Of a stretch of 64,000 nucleotides of DNA, positions 1 through 10,145 are shown one piece after another. Below the pieces are notes generated by a model. It saw nothing but the letters and a program-made list of their open reading frames with translations, had not been told where the DNA came from and did not search any database. Position 1 is the stretch's first letter, and every line of letters starts with the position of its first letter. Location: NCBI GenBank assembly GCA_022009935.1, contig CP091731.1:992001-1056000 (forward strand). The letters are read 5' to 3'. A program made the position numbers and the translations under genes. Origin of the DNA: Candidatus Melainabacteria bacterium. Its GTDB lineage: Bacteria; Cyanobacteriota; Vampirovibrionia; Gastranaerophilales; Gastranaerophilaceae.

Positions 1-791
1 TAGTGCAACTACCACAACAACAAAAACAAACTGGAATGAAGCTGCAAGCTTAAAACGAGTAAACACAATTGGTTCTAAAATTTTAAAAGCCAACAGCCTA
101 CCTCAAGGGATTAAATTCAAAGTTTCAGATGATGAAAGTATAAATGCGTATGCAAACATAAATAAAGAAGTATACGTCTATCGCGGTTTGCTTGAATATG
201 TTTCAAATGATGAAGAACTTGCAGCTGTTATAGCACATGAAATAGGGCACATCGTAAACAGCCACAGTGCAAAACAAACAATCGTAAATTCTGTAATATC
301 TTCTATTTCTACAAACACAACAAACACTGTTGTTTCAAATTCAGTTGAAGCTGCAAAACAGCTTTCATCTATGAAGTTTAGCCGTCAAGATGAACTTGAA
401 GCCGATTTAACAGCTGTCGATCTACTTCAAAAAGCAGGATACAATCCGCTTGCTTTGATATCTGTTTTAAATAAAATATGCGGTAATTATGTTGACTTAA
501 TTTCTACTCATCCAAGTGGTGAAAAACGATTGATGAACATTTACGATTATGCTGATTACAACTATCCTGCTATAGTCAAAAAAGGATACAATACAGAGTC
601 ATATTTAAAAGCTCGAGACTTGATTTGGGCTAATTTGAAAATAAGAAAGCAAAGCCCTCGAAAACTTGCAAAAGCAAAAAAAACAACAAGAAAAACTTAA
701 ACAACAACGCCTAAAACGAGCTAGAAAAATGTTAAATTCTAACGACCCTTGGAACACTTCGTTAAATGTCCTTCAACAGCTTAGCAACTAG
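1..791 (+). CDS. M48 family zinc metalloprotease, 5' end outside window
   Basis: The gene enters the window already in frame, so its N-terminus is missing. The zinc-binding HEXXH motif is visible as AHEIGH near nt 236, followed about 50 residues later by the third-ligand region DELEADLTAVDLLQKAGYNP, as in the M48 (HtpX/BepA/Oma1-like) family. A THPSGEKRLMNI segment typical of BepA/LoiP-like M48 proteins follows. The frame breaks in an A-run near 676-683. The shifted frame gives a Lys/Arg/Gln-rich tail ending ...VLQQLSN at the TAG at 789-791. The likely role is envelope protein quality control. A terminator follows directly. Family confidence is high; subfamily is uncertain. Confidence 0.85.
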
Positions 792-818
792 TTTAGAAGA
801 AAATAAATAAACAAATTC

Positions 819-850
819 AAAAGGGTTATTGTAAAAAATAACCCTTTTTT
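819..850 (+). terminator. Intrinsic terminator after M48 peptidase
   Basis: AAGGGTTATT, a short A-rich loop, then AATAACCCTT followed by a run of T. It separates the plus-strand peptidase from the convergent minus-strand YtxH gene and could serve both. Confidence 0.85.
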
Positions 851-874
851 TACTATATATTTTTATTTTACAAA

Positions 875-1146
875 TTACACAGACATTTCGTCATTATTTT
901 TACGTTTTAAAAGGTCAGAAACTTTTTCAATAATTTCATCACCTTTTTCTGAATGTCACCAATAACATCATCTGCTTTATTTTGTATTTGTTTAACAGTA
1001 TCGCCTGCTTTATCTACAATATCTTTTGAAGTTTCAAAGATTTGTTCACGAGTTTCTTCGCCTGATTGTGGTGCAAGCAAAAGTCCTATTATTGAACCAA
1101 CCATACCACCTACTATAAAACCTGCTAAAAATTTTCCTGCTGACAT
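875..1146 (-). CDS. YtxH-type small membrane protein (first)
   Basis: Starts MSAGKFLAGFIVGGMVGSII, a glycine-rich transmembrane helix followed by LLLAPQSGEETREQI, the hallmark of YtxH domain proteins. An amphipathic helical tail (DKAGDTVKQIQNKADDVIGD) follows. The annotated frame stops at 907. A one-base shift in an A-run near 947-953 gives a longer tail ending ...KRKNNDEMSV at 875, which is the likely real end (about 90 aa). A second YtxH protein lies at 1544-1861 with a DUF948-like gene between them. Such sets are common in Firmicutes and Melainabacteria, but the function is unknown; a cell-envelope or stress role is inferred only. Confidence 0.7.
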
Positions 1147-1205
1147 AATTTTTTACTCCTTTTTATTTTTTCATAAACATTTTTAATCCGGTTAAAAACC
1201 ACTGG

Positions 1206-1508
1206 TTAACCCACGGACATCCCTTTTAAAGCACACATGCCCAACGTACTTATGCTCAAAGCACTTGTTAGCAATTTGCTTAAAAGGTTTATTTTAAAAC
1301 TTGGTTTCTCTGTCAATTGATTAACATTTTTAATAGCAACATTAATTTCCTTGATAGTCAACTCAAGTTCATCTTTCAAAGTAGATGACGCATCATCAAT
1401 ACTTTTAACCAATTTTGAAATATCAATTAACAGCTTTGTTGCAAAAATAAACATAACAATCAAAGTTATAACAAGCAATATCAAAGCTATTTCTAAAACT
1501 TCCGCCAT
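1206..1508 (-). CDS. DUF948-like single-pass membrane coiled-coil protein
   Basis: 100 aa. One N-terminal membrane segment (IALILLVITLIVMFIFATKLL) is followed by a predicted coiled coil (DISKLVKSIDDASSTLKDEL, then IKEINVAIKNVNQL). This layout matches DUF948/YtxG-type proteins, which are usually encoded next to YtxH proteins as here. The C-terminal third is hydrophobic, Ser/Leu-rich and unusual. Transcribed with its two neighbours. Function unknown. Confidence 0.6.
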   Translation of the reverse strand: MAEVLEIALILLVITLIVMFIFATKLLIDISKLVKSIDDASSTLKDELELTIKEINVAIKNVNQLTEKPSFKINLLSKLLTSALSISTLGMCALKGMSVG

Positions 1509-1543
1509 AAATTAAATCTCCAAAATATTAATGTACCGATAAA

Positions 1544-1861
1544 TTATTCAAAATCACAATCGCAAGATGATTCAAGTTCTTTAGCTTTTGCAAGCTGTTT
1601 AGCCTTAATCATTTCGTTGATTTTGTTATATTGGCGTTCAAGTTTATATCGCATTAAATCAATAGATTCAAAAGCTTGTTGTTTCGCTTTCAATATATCA
1701 GAGCCGTGTTTTTGAGCTATTTCATTAACTTTATTGCACAAAATATGACGTGTTTCACGCCCACTGCGAGGTGCATACAAAATTGCACCAATAACACCTG
1801 CCACAACTCCGCCAAGCAAGCCCAAACCAAAGCCTATCAACTTATTATCGTTTTTTGACAT
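1544..1861 (-). CDS. YtxH-type small membrane protein (second)
   Basis: Begins MSKNDNKLIGFGLGLLGG: a Gly-rich membrane helix, then ILYAPRSGRETRHIL, the YtxH signature. A long charged helix (about residues 45-95) and an acidic Cys tail (ESSCDCDFE) follow. The ATG at 1861 is chosen over an in-frame upstream start because a GAGG ribosome-binding site sits about 8 nt before it. First gene of the three-gene cluster. About 105 aa, intact. Confidence 0.75.
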   Translation of the reverse strand: MSKNDNKLIGFGLGLLGGVVAGVIGAILYAPRSGRETRHILCNKVNEIAQKHGSDILKAKQQAFESIDLMRYKLERQYNKINEMIKAKQLAKAKELESSCDCDFE

Positions 1862-1960
1862 CTCTTTTACCTCATTTAAAAAATAACTATAATTAGTATA
1901 GCATTTTTTTTGACTTTTTAAAGGTACCATGAAAAAAAATAATTTTAATCCTACTTTATG

Positions 1961-3276
1961 TTAATTTATAACACCCCATAGATCATACTCGTCAGCTTTA
2001 ATAATTTTAACATCAACAACATCTCCCGGGGAGTATATCATGTCCGTTCAAATTTATATAAATATCACCATCAATCTCCGGTGCATCACGATATGTGTGT
2101 CCGGTTGCTTCAGAAGGCGTATAAATTACATCCACCATTGCTTTGACTGTTTTCCCAACCAAACTTTCGTTTATTTCTTTTGAAATTTGGCTTTGTAACT
2201 CCATTAACATCTTTTTTCTATAATTCATTATTTTTTTTGGAACTTGATTGGTCAAATCATAAGCAAATGTATTTTTTTCTTTTGAATAAGTAAATACTCC
2301 CATTTTGTCAAATTTCATGTCCTTAACAAAATTATAGAGATGATTGAAATGTTCATCAGTTTCCCCAGGGTAACCAACAATAAAAGTAGTTCGAATTGAA
2401 ACTTCCGGTATTTTTTCGCGTATTTTGTTTATCAATATTCTTGGATCTTCTTTTGGTCGTTTCATTGCATCTAAAATTTCAGGATGTGAATGTTGAAGCG
2501 GAATATCAATATATTTTACAACCTTATCGCACGATTTTACAACCTCAAGCAGTTCGTCTGTCAACATTGAAGGATATGCATATAAAAACCGTATCCAGTT
2601 TATTGTGTCAATTTTATTTAGTTCATATAAAAGCTTATCTAAAGATTGTTTACCATACAAATCACAACCATAACTTGTTGTATCCTGTGCTATCAATATT
2701 ATTTCAGAAACACCTTTTTCACCCATTTTTCTTGCTTCTTCAACAATATCCTCAATTTTTCTTGAGTTATATCTTCCTCGAAGTTGTGGAATAATGCAAT
2801 AGCCACAATGAAAATTACAACCGTCAGCTATTTTAATATAAGAACTGGGTTCCCATGGTTATCTGCTGTCGTTCTATCATTTCAGGATAGACATATTGAG
2901 GCTTATCATTGACTTTATACAAAAAGTTTGAGCTGTTTTTGTCTATTTCTTTTATAACATCAACTATTTTGTCAATATCAGTTGTTCCTAAAAGTGCAAC
3001 TATCTCTGGTATTGCTTCTTTTAGCTCCATTTTATGTTTTTGAGGTAAGCACCCTGTCACAATTACTTTTTTGCCATCTTCAACCAATTTCAAAATTGAT
3101 TGAACAGACTCTTTTTCCGCATCGTGAATAAATGAACAGGTATTTACAATAACAATATCAGACTCATTTTCGTTTAACGTTATTTTGTAACCGTTTTGTG
3201 CCAATGCGCCAAGCATAAGCTCTGAGTCTACCAGATTTTTTGCACATCCATGATTTATTAAAGCTATTTTTTTCAT
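1961..3276 (-). CDS. rimO: Ribosomal protein S12 methylthiotransferase RimO
   Basis: Radical-SAM methylthiotransferase that modifies Asp of ribosomal protein S12. The N-terminal UPF0004 domain shows NHGCAKNLVDSE, VNTCSFIHDAE and VTGCLPQ with its three cluster cysteines. The radical-SAM triad CNFHCGYC appears around 2800, then LRGRYNSR and GYPGETDEHF; a TRAM-type tail follows. RimO is preferred over MiaB/MtaB because of the GCAKN-LVDSE start. Two indels (about 2845 and about 2035) split it. Repaired, it ends ...YDLWGVIN at 1961, about 437 aa, close to E. coli RimO. Repeat island R1 begins within 10 nt upstream of the ATG at 3276. Confidence 0.92.
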
Positions 3277-3279
3277 TTT

Positions 3280-3540
3280 TTTATATAACGGACTCCGTGT
3301 GTTCAACAACTTGTTTTCATCCACCAACGTGGGTTGACTTTACAAATTATATTAACTAAGTCCATTCCTTCCTTTTTTCTTCATATTTTTGGTTTGAGTT
3401 TTATATGACGGGCTACCTCGCGTACAACAACTTGTTTTCATCCACCAACGCGGATTGATTTTTGGTTTATTATAGCATTAAAGTCCATTCCTTCCTTTTT
3501 TCTTCATATTTTTTGTTTAAGTTTTATGTAAAGAACTAAA
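3280..3540. repeat. Mosaic repeat island R1 (two tandem units)
   Basis: Two head-to-tail copies of a roughly 120-bp unit. Each starts with a TATATAACGGACT / TATATGACGGGCT motif (3283 and 3404), then TTCAACAACTTG / ACAACAACTTG, a CACCAACG(T/C)GG(G/A)TTGA core (about 3320 and about 3443) and AAGTCCATTCCTTCC. The same modules recur in islands at 31.5, 44.3, 48.3 and 58.2 kb. No coding capacity is seen. It occupies the whole 5' region of rimO. The stretch 3541-3616 holds nothing recognisable. Confidence 0.85.
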
Positions 3541-3616
3541 GTCATTTACCCTTTATTATTTTATAATAAGCACATAATTAAATTATTTCAATATCCGCTA
3601 TGCTAATTAAAAAAAA

Positions 3617-4123
3617 TTATCTTAAAGACCTATAATACCCTTTAACTTCCGTACCGTCGGCTCTTGTATAAGGTTGAACATAAATCATACCACCGCTTTG
3701 AACAGCTTTTGCTTGAACTTGACTTGGTATGCCAATGGTTTTTAGTTGAAAGTCAATTGCCTTTTCGTTTTCAGATATTCATCAGTCGACATATTTTTTA
3801 TATCTTCACGAGTAAATATATTTGAATTTCCGCTTATTTGATTTAAATATCCTGTAAGGTTATTTTGTTGATTTAATTGTTGCTCACTTGGAATACCTTG
3901 TGTTTTTAGTTGCTGCATTATCATTGGTTCATTTTTCAAATATTCATCTGTTGTCATTTTGCCTATTTGTTCGCGAGTGTATAATGGTTGAGACAATTCA
4001 TTTGATGTTTTAGAAACCGAACCTTTTAAAAACAAAATTATTTTCGTAAATATTTTTATCAGCTAATAATTTTGCATTTTCAAGAGGTTCACAATTTTCA
4101 ATTTTATGTTTGTTTATTGATAA
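3617..4123 (-). CDS. Unknown protein with internally duplicated TRE..TDEYLKNE motif
   Basis: Reconstructed across two indels (about 3765 and about 4030). Two adjacent repeats are visible: YTREQIGKMTTDEYLKNE ... QLKTQGIPS, and FTREDIKNMSTDEYLKNE ... QLKTIGIPS, each about 45 aa. A C-terminal YVQPYTRADGTEVKGYYRS segment ends at 3617. The start is unclear: the frame is open to about 4123, with a possible ATG pair near 4170 out of frame. Not recognised. The C-terminal YTRxDGT.VkGYyRS pattern is a short motif I associate loosely with accessory proteins of gut bacteria, but no function follows from it. Confidence 0.55.
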
Positions 4124-4274
4124 ATTATTATTTATTTCCCGAATTATTATTTATAAAATAACATCATCATTTCCATTATAAACTCTTACAAATATTTTTT
4201 AAATTCGTAAAAATCTTTAAGTTAAAATACTTAAAATTATTGCAAGACGGTAGTGATTAAATTATAATGAAAGG

Positions 4275-5149
4275 ATGTATAGTCATATAAAAAAAATATA
4301 CACCTTACCTTTTTTTGCTTGGCACAGTTATTTTGCTTGGTGTGTTTTTTTATATCCCATTTTTATATACATTGAAATTGAGTTTTTTTTGATTTTCAAA
4401 AAACATATATGAGCCAATATTTGTTGGGTTTGAAAATTATAAATATTTACTTTTTGACTCACAATTTCATAAAGTTATAATAAATACATTTATATATCTT
4501 TTGGTTTGTGTCCCTATTTTAACAATATTCCCAATGTTTTTGGCAATATTAATAAATCAAAAAATAATGTTTTTGCAATTGTATAAATTAATAATATATT
4601 TGCCTGTAATAATCTCCATTGTTGTTGTTGCAATAGCTTTTAAATGGTTGTATGCACAAAACGGAATTATAAATTATGTGTTAAGCTTAATAAATATTCC
4701 TGCGATAAGCTTTTTGACTGACCCAAATGTAGCAATATATTCTGTGTGTGCTTTGACAATATTTAAAGGTGTCGGGTATTATATGATGATATATCTTGCA
4801 AGTTTGATGTCAGTAAATCGAGAACTTATTGAAGCCTGTCAAATTGATGGTGCAAACTGGTTTGAGGTGCATAAAAACGTCACTGTTCCGCATCTGATGC
4901 CAACAATTGCGCTTGTAAGTACAATAAGTTCAATAAGTGCATTAAAAGTATTTGTTGAGATATATATGTTGACAAAAGGCGGGCCTTTTGAACTCAACAA
5001 AAACTATTGTCTATTATATTTACGAACGAGCTTTTGAAAATCTTGATATGGGGATTGCTTCGGCTGCTTCTTTTATACTTTTAATTATAGTTTTAGTGTT
5101 TTCAATGATAAATATTTTTGTTTTTGAAGCAAAGAGGTATAAAATATGA
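4275..5149 (+). CDS. Sugar ABC transporter permease, MalF/UgpA-like
   Basis: Inner-membrane permease of the CUT1 carbohydrate family. The EAA loop is clear: EACQIDGANWFEVHKNVTVP at about 4830-4890. Multiple membrane helices flank it, and the region ending LTKGGPF is typical of MalF-like subunits. The N-terminal 75 residues (from ATG 4275, GAAAGG ribosome-binding site) need two repairs (about 4320-4390); a further indel near 5000 restores ...YERAFENLDMGIASAASF. Its TGA overlaps the next ATG (ATGA at 5146). No solute-binding protein or ATPase is adjacent, so the substrate cannot be assigned. Confidence 0.85.
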
Positions 5150-5984
5150 GCCGTTTAAGGAAAATATTAACGCATTTTGTTTTGATTGTTGTTTCATTAT
5201 TATCAGTTTTTCCATTTCTATGGCTTTTGTCAACCGCTTTAAAAGGAAATGCTGAAAATATATTTGCATATCCACCAAATTTAATTCCACAATGTTTAAC
5301 ATTTAAAAACTTTGTTGATGTTTGGCATAAAATACCTTTTGTGACATATTTTATAAACAGTTTTATTGTTGCAATGTTTACTGTGATTTTAAATCTTTTC
5401 TTTTCATCACTTGCAGCATACCCTCTTGCAAGAATGGAGTTTTTGGCAAAAAAACAATATTTTATCTGATACTTTCAACGATTATGATACCTTTTCAAAC
5501 GATAATGTTGAGTGTGTACTTAATAGTAATAAAACTTCATTTGATTGATTATTATGGTATGTTGCAAGGCTATTTAGGGCTAATATTACCATTTGCAGTA
5601 AATGCTTTTGGGGTATTTTTAATGCGAAGTGCTTTTTAAACCTGCCAAAAGAACTTGAAGAAGCTGCATTAATTGATGGTGCAAATATATTTCAAATATG
5701 GTTAAAAGTTCTTCTTCCAATGACTAAACCAACACTATCAGTTCTTGCTATTTTTACCTTCATCGGTTGTTGGGGTGAGTTTTTGTGGCCAAGTATTGTT
5801 TTGACAAATAAACAACTATACACTTTGCCTGTTGGTTTAAAATGATTTAAGCGGTATGTTTTCATCAAACTGGCGACTTATCGCATCAGGTGCCATAATT
5901 TCGGTGATACCTATTCTAATTTTCTTTATTTTTACCCAAAAGTTTTTTATTTCAGGTGAAAATGAAGGTGCTGTTAAAGGATAG
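5146..5984 (+). CDS. Sugar ABC transporter permease, MalG/UgpE-like
   Basis: Second CUT1 permease, translationally coupled to the first (ATGA overlap). Starts MSRLRKILTHFVL with a membrane helix, then FPFLWLLSTALKG, typical of the MalG group. The EAA loop is ELEEAALIDGANIFQIWLKV with VLLPMTKPTLS behind it; the C-terminus FTQKFFISGENEGAVKG is the usual MalG-family ending. Three indels (about 5460, about 5638, about 5843) break the frame. With its partner it would form the heterodimeric channel; the ATPase must be encoded elsewhere. Confidence 0.87.
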
Positions 5985-6089
5985 AGTTAATATTTTTCGG
6001 TTTGTTAATTTTTATATTATAGTCTTGTTAATATATTATGTTTGTATTACTATTTCTATAGAAAACTAATACTATAAGAAAGGGATAAT

Positions 6090-7384
6090 ATGAAAGTCGG
6101 AAATATTAACAATGGCTTTGCTATGCAAAGTTTTGGAGGTGGTAAAAAAAATAAAAGCTAAACAGATAAAAAAAGCTAAAACAAATGTTAAAATTTTACC
6201 ACGAGTAACAAATTTGCGATCTTCCAAAGTAGGACAGCCAAATTCACAATTGCTAAGAGCGCAATTTGTAACTCAAAATAGAATAAATATGCCACAACAG
6301 GTTGTGCAACAGCAAGCTATACAACAAAGGCAAAACAATCAAGTTCAACAAGGCCAACGATCACAACGAGTTGTGCCACAACAGGTTGTACAACAACAGC
6401 AAGCTATACAACAAAAGCAAAACAATCAAGTTCAACAAGGCCAACGATCACAACGAGTTGTGCCACAACAGGTTGTACAACAGCAAGCTATACAACAAGG
6501 GCAAAACAATCAAGTTCAACAAGGACAACGATCTCAACAAGTTATGCCACAACAAACAAGACAAATAACTTCTCAAAATATATTATCTCAAGGTTCTGAT
6601 TTCTCATCAAATGACTTTGAATTTCCACAGGGAAATGAGAAAAAAATTCAAGAACAAAAAGAAATTATACAAGAGCAAATATTCGAAAATAGAAGACAAC
6701 ATTTACAAAAGTGTGATTTTTTATAAAGATGCAATCAATCAAAATAAAGCAAAATGCGAAAAAAGTTAGTACTTTCTTAAGAAAATTTGTAAAGCTTCTG
6801 GAAGAAGCAGATGACAAAAATCTAAACGGTACTAAAGAAAAAATAAACGAAATTTTAGATAGCCAAGAAATTTTTACAGAAGAAGTTGTGAAACCCCTCA
6901 AACTTTTTATATAATGAAATTATTGTTAGTAGGGAAAAAAGTCCGGATTATGAATTATCTAGGGAATCACTAAATGATAATCTAAGATTATTAAATATAG
7001 CAAAAAATGGTAAAAATATTATACAAACTATTATTGATAAAACTCAAAATGATGAACTTAAAAATCTATAAACGATATGAAATCTTTTTTCAAAGATGAT
7101 GTAATTCAAGGTGTTGAACAAGTATTTAAAGATTTAAATGAAGTTTATAAGTTTGATAGTAAATTAGTAGATAGCGATATTCAATATCGTGAAAAATATA
7201 CAAATTTAATTATGGATTTTATTTCGTATAAAGAATTTGAAGAAATTTTACCAAGTTTTAATTCTTTTTATTCCAAGACTTATGCGAAGATGGTTCTGTT
7301 ATGTTCCCGCCTGTTTTACCTGATATGGACATCGATATAGATATTGACGAATTACAGTTGCATTTACCCCAAGATAATCAATAG
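6090..7384 (+). CDS. Unknown Gln-rich repeat protein with SFGG N-terminus
   Basis: Starts MKVGNINNGFAMQSFGGGKK. Repair of an A-run near 6150 leads into a basic segment and a very Gln-rich block made of three 28-29 aa repeats (PQQVVQQQAIQQ..NNQVQQ). A charged helical C-terminal part of about 250 aa ends in acidic DMDIDIDIDELQLHLPQ. About five indels (about 6150, 6725, 6900, 7070, 7285) interrupt it; it could also be two genes. The N-terminus resembles that of the HAD gene at 61339. Function unknown; low-complexity Q-rich regions suggest assembly or adhesion-type behaviour, an inference only. Confidence 0.55.
6292..6546 (+). repeat. Three in-frame tandem repeats of 84/87/84 bp
   Basis: Units at 6292-6375, 6376-6462 and 6463-6546, each beginning CCACAACAGGTTGT and ending with a GTTGTG/GTTATG. 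They are nearly identical. The middle unit has one extra CAA codon, a sign of replication slippage inside the Gln-rich coding region. A degenerate fourth start (CCACAACAAACAAG) follows. Confidence 0.9.
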
Positions 7385-7412
7385 TTTTTATTGACAATCA
7401 TTTTATAAAAAA

Positions 7413-7435
7413 GCCTCTAAATTTAATTTAGAGGC
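7413..7435. terminator. Perfect hairpin after Gln-rich gene
   Basis: GCCTCTAAAT, TTA loop, ATTTAGAGGC: a perfect 10-bp stem, preceded by an A-run and followed by a weaker T tract. It lies 29 nt past the stop codon and before the convergent rdgB, so it is a likely bidirectional terminator. The rest of 7440-7608 shows no gene. Confidence 0.65.
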
Positions 7436-7608
7436 AAAATTTTGTAATAATTAGGAAGGATTAGGAAGTCAGTAAAAAATGTTGTATGTTTGAAATTTTG
7501 TTTAAGCTCTCTTATGGATGTCTTACATATATATAAAGTATATAAAGAAAAGCAAATTTCAATTTTTGCAAAAAGTGTTACATTTCTTAATATATGACAC
7601 TAAAAAGC

Positions 7609-8228
7609 TTATAAAATATTGTTTTTTATATATTCAAGGATAGGAATTAAAGCTTTTGCACGATGAGAAACGGTGTTTTTTTCTTCTTTTGATAATTGAG
7701 CCATGGTTTTGTTTAAATTTTCAATAAAAAATATTGGGTCATATCCAAAGCCATTCAATCCTTTTGTGGATTTTGTTATTGTGCCTTTTATTTCGCCGGT
7801 GTTTGTAATTAAAATTTCGCCATTTGAATTTAGAAGTACCATTGTGCAAAAGAAATTTCGCGTTTCTATTATTTTCATTTTTTAAAGCGTTAAGCAATTT
7901 TTGAATGCGTTTTTCAGGTGTTGTATCGTATCTTGCTGAATGAATTCCGGGAGCACCATCAAGTGCTTCAACAAAAAGTCCTGTGTCATCGCTTAGAATA
8001 CAAAAGTTATTTTTTTTTTTAATTTTGAACCATTTGGCTCGTTCGCATTTGCTCGACTTTGCCCAATCAATGTTTCAGCTTTTTTAACGCATTTTCATAT
8101 AGAGTTTCACCATCTTCATCAACTTCAAACGGAATTTGTGGCAACTCAAAATTTATACCATAATATTTGGCTATTGCATTAATTTCAGAAAGTTTATTTT
8201 TGTTTGTTGTTGCTAATATAAACTTCAT
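7609..8228 (-). CDS. rdgB: XTP/dITP pyrophosphatase (RdgB/HAM1)
   Basis: Removes non-canonical purine NTPs. The start MKFILATTNKNKLSEI is the classic HAM1 N-terminus (T/SxNxxK). DALDGAPGIHSARY is recoverable from the region about 7930-7980, and TKGLNGFGYDPIFF plus EKNTVSHRAKAL are the C-terminal signature motifs. Broken by indels near 7870, 8010 and 8070. The ATG overlaps the uppS stop (TAATG), so the two are translationally coupled. About 200 aa as expected. Confidence 0.9.
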
Positions 8229-8962
8229 TATGCTCCAAAACGTCTATTTCTTCTTTTAAATTCAACTACAGCATTTGCCAGTTCTTTTTCATCAAATTGT
8301 GGCCAATATTTATCAAGTACAAGAATTTCACTATATGCACTTTGATATGTCAAAAAATTACTTATTCTCATTTCTCCACCTGTTCTGATAAGCAAATCAG
8401 GGTCAGGAATGTTTGCTGTATATAAATAACTTGAAATTAAATCTTCGGTTATATCCTCAATTTTAACGTTGTTTTTAATTATTTGCTTAACAGCGTTAAC
8501 TATTTCGTTTTTGGAGCCGTAATTGAACGCAACTTGAAGGTTGACACCTTGATTATCTTTTGTGTCATTTTCTGTTTCATAAAGCAAACTTTGAAGGCTA
8601 TCGCTTAAAGCCGACAAATCACCTATAAACTTAACTTTTATTTCATTTTTATTTAAATCTAAAATTTCGTCTTTTTAAGGTTTGAAAAAGAAGTTTCATC
8701 AAAATTCAACTTCATCCTTTGAACGGTTCCAATTTTCAGTTGAAAAAGCATAGACTGTTAAATATTTTATGCCATAATCTTTGCAAGCTGTTAGTGTTCG
8801 TTTTAGAGCATTAACTCCTTCTTTATGTCCCATTGCTGTAGGCAAAAAACGTTCTTTTGCCCATCTACGATTTCCGTCCATAATTATTGCAATGTGTTTC
8901 AAGCCTGTTTCTTCAACAAGCTTTTTTATCTCTTTGGTTTCATCTGTTTTTTCTAAAATCAA
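8228..8962 (-). CDS. uppS: Isoprenyl transferase, undecaprenyl diphosphate synthase
   Basis: Makes the C55 lipid carrier for peptidoglycan and surface glycans. Motifs in order: HIAIIMDGNRRWAKE (catalytic Asp), GHKEGVNALK, LTVYAFSTENWNRSK, and PDPDLLIRTGGEMRISNFL with AYSE following. Two indels lie near 8677-8700. The start is a TTG at 8960-8962 (ILEKTDE...) with a GGG-type ribosome-binding site; no better ATG is present in frame. About 245 aa, the normal length. Coupled to rdgB. Confidence 0.92.
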
Positions 8963-9040
8963 TTTGTATTTCCCTAATCATTTCCAACTATTATTATAAC
9001 TTTAAAAAAAAGTTAAAACAATGGGTAGGAATTTAAATTT

Positions 9041-10084
9041 TTACAAACGTGAAAACACTTCGATATCAAGATTATTCAAATTATTGTTCAAAAAATAAGC
9101 ACAAGATGCCACCATTGATGCATTATCTGTGCAGTATTTCATTTTTGGAGCATAAATTTGATAATTTTTTGTATCAAAAATTTCTTTCTAATTTCGCTAT
9201 TTGCTGCGACGCCTCCCGCTAATACAATTTGATTTATACCATATTTTTTAGCGGCTTTAATAGTCTTTTGATATAAAATACTTGTAACATTTTCTTGAAA
9301 AGAGGCAGCGACATCATTTTTAGGATAGTTATCACCATATTCTTTTTTTAATTTTTGGATTAGATATAAAACAGCCGTCTTAGTTCCTGAAAAACTAAAA
9401 TCAAACTCGTCAACTTTTGCTTTTTGTAAACTCAAATCGTTTTTTATCACCAAGTTGAGCTATTTTATCAAGATTAGGACCACCGGGATACTCAATACCC
9501 ATTAATCTTGCAACTTTATCATATACTTCACCAATTGCATCATCAATTGTACCGCCTAAAATTGTTTGAGTGTTATAGTCATCAACTTTTTAATATTTGA
9601 GTATGTCCCCCTGACACCAAAAGTGCAATAAAAGGTGGTTTTAAATCTGTATCAATATAATTTGCACAAACGTGAGCTTTTAAATGATTAACACCGATAA
9701 AAGGCTTATTATAAGTAAGGCTAAGAGCTTTAGCCGCATTAACACCGACAATTAATGACCCGACAAGTCCCGAGCCTATTGTTGAAGCGTATGCAGTAAT
9801 ATCACTACCTTTTAATTTAGCTTCATTAAAACCTTCTTCAATTACCATTGCTACCGAGTTTAAATGTTCACGTGCAGCAACTTCCGGTACAACACCTCCA
9901 TATTTTTATGTGTATTAATTTGTGAAGCGACTACATTTGCCAAAACTTCACGACCATTTTTAACTATTGCAAAAAGCCATTTCATCACAACTTGATTCTA
10001 TGGCTGCAATTATAGTATCTTTACCATTTTTTGAGGTATTGATACAATTTTGTTATCAAAAGGTGTTCTGACTTCGTAACTCAT
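9041..10084 (-). CDS. tsaD: tRNA N6-adenosine threonylcarbamoyltransferase TsaD
   Basis: Universal t6A37 enzyme. Recognisable: IAAIESSCDE near the N-terminus, VPEVAAREH, GVNHLKAH (metal-binding His pair), PFIALLVSGGHTQ, FSFSGTKTAVL and VLAGGVAANS. Five or more indels (about 10040, 9965, 9900, 9590, 9440, 9180). The N-terminus (MSYEVRTPFDNK...) is about 20 residues longer than usual, because TsaD normally begins just before the AIESSCDE motif; a downstream start is possible. It ends ...LDIEVFSRL at 9041. Confidence 0.92.
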
Positions 10085-10145
10085 ATTCTTTATTATATCA
10101 TAAATATATTTAGGGATTTATATATAACTTTTCATTATGAAAAAA

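Noticed and set aside
953..1186. Plus-strand ORF opposite the first YtxH gene
   Set aside because: Shadow frame of a well supported minus-strand gene with no ribosome-binding site.
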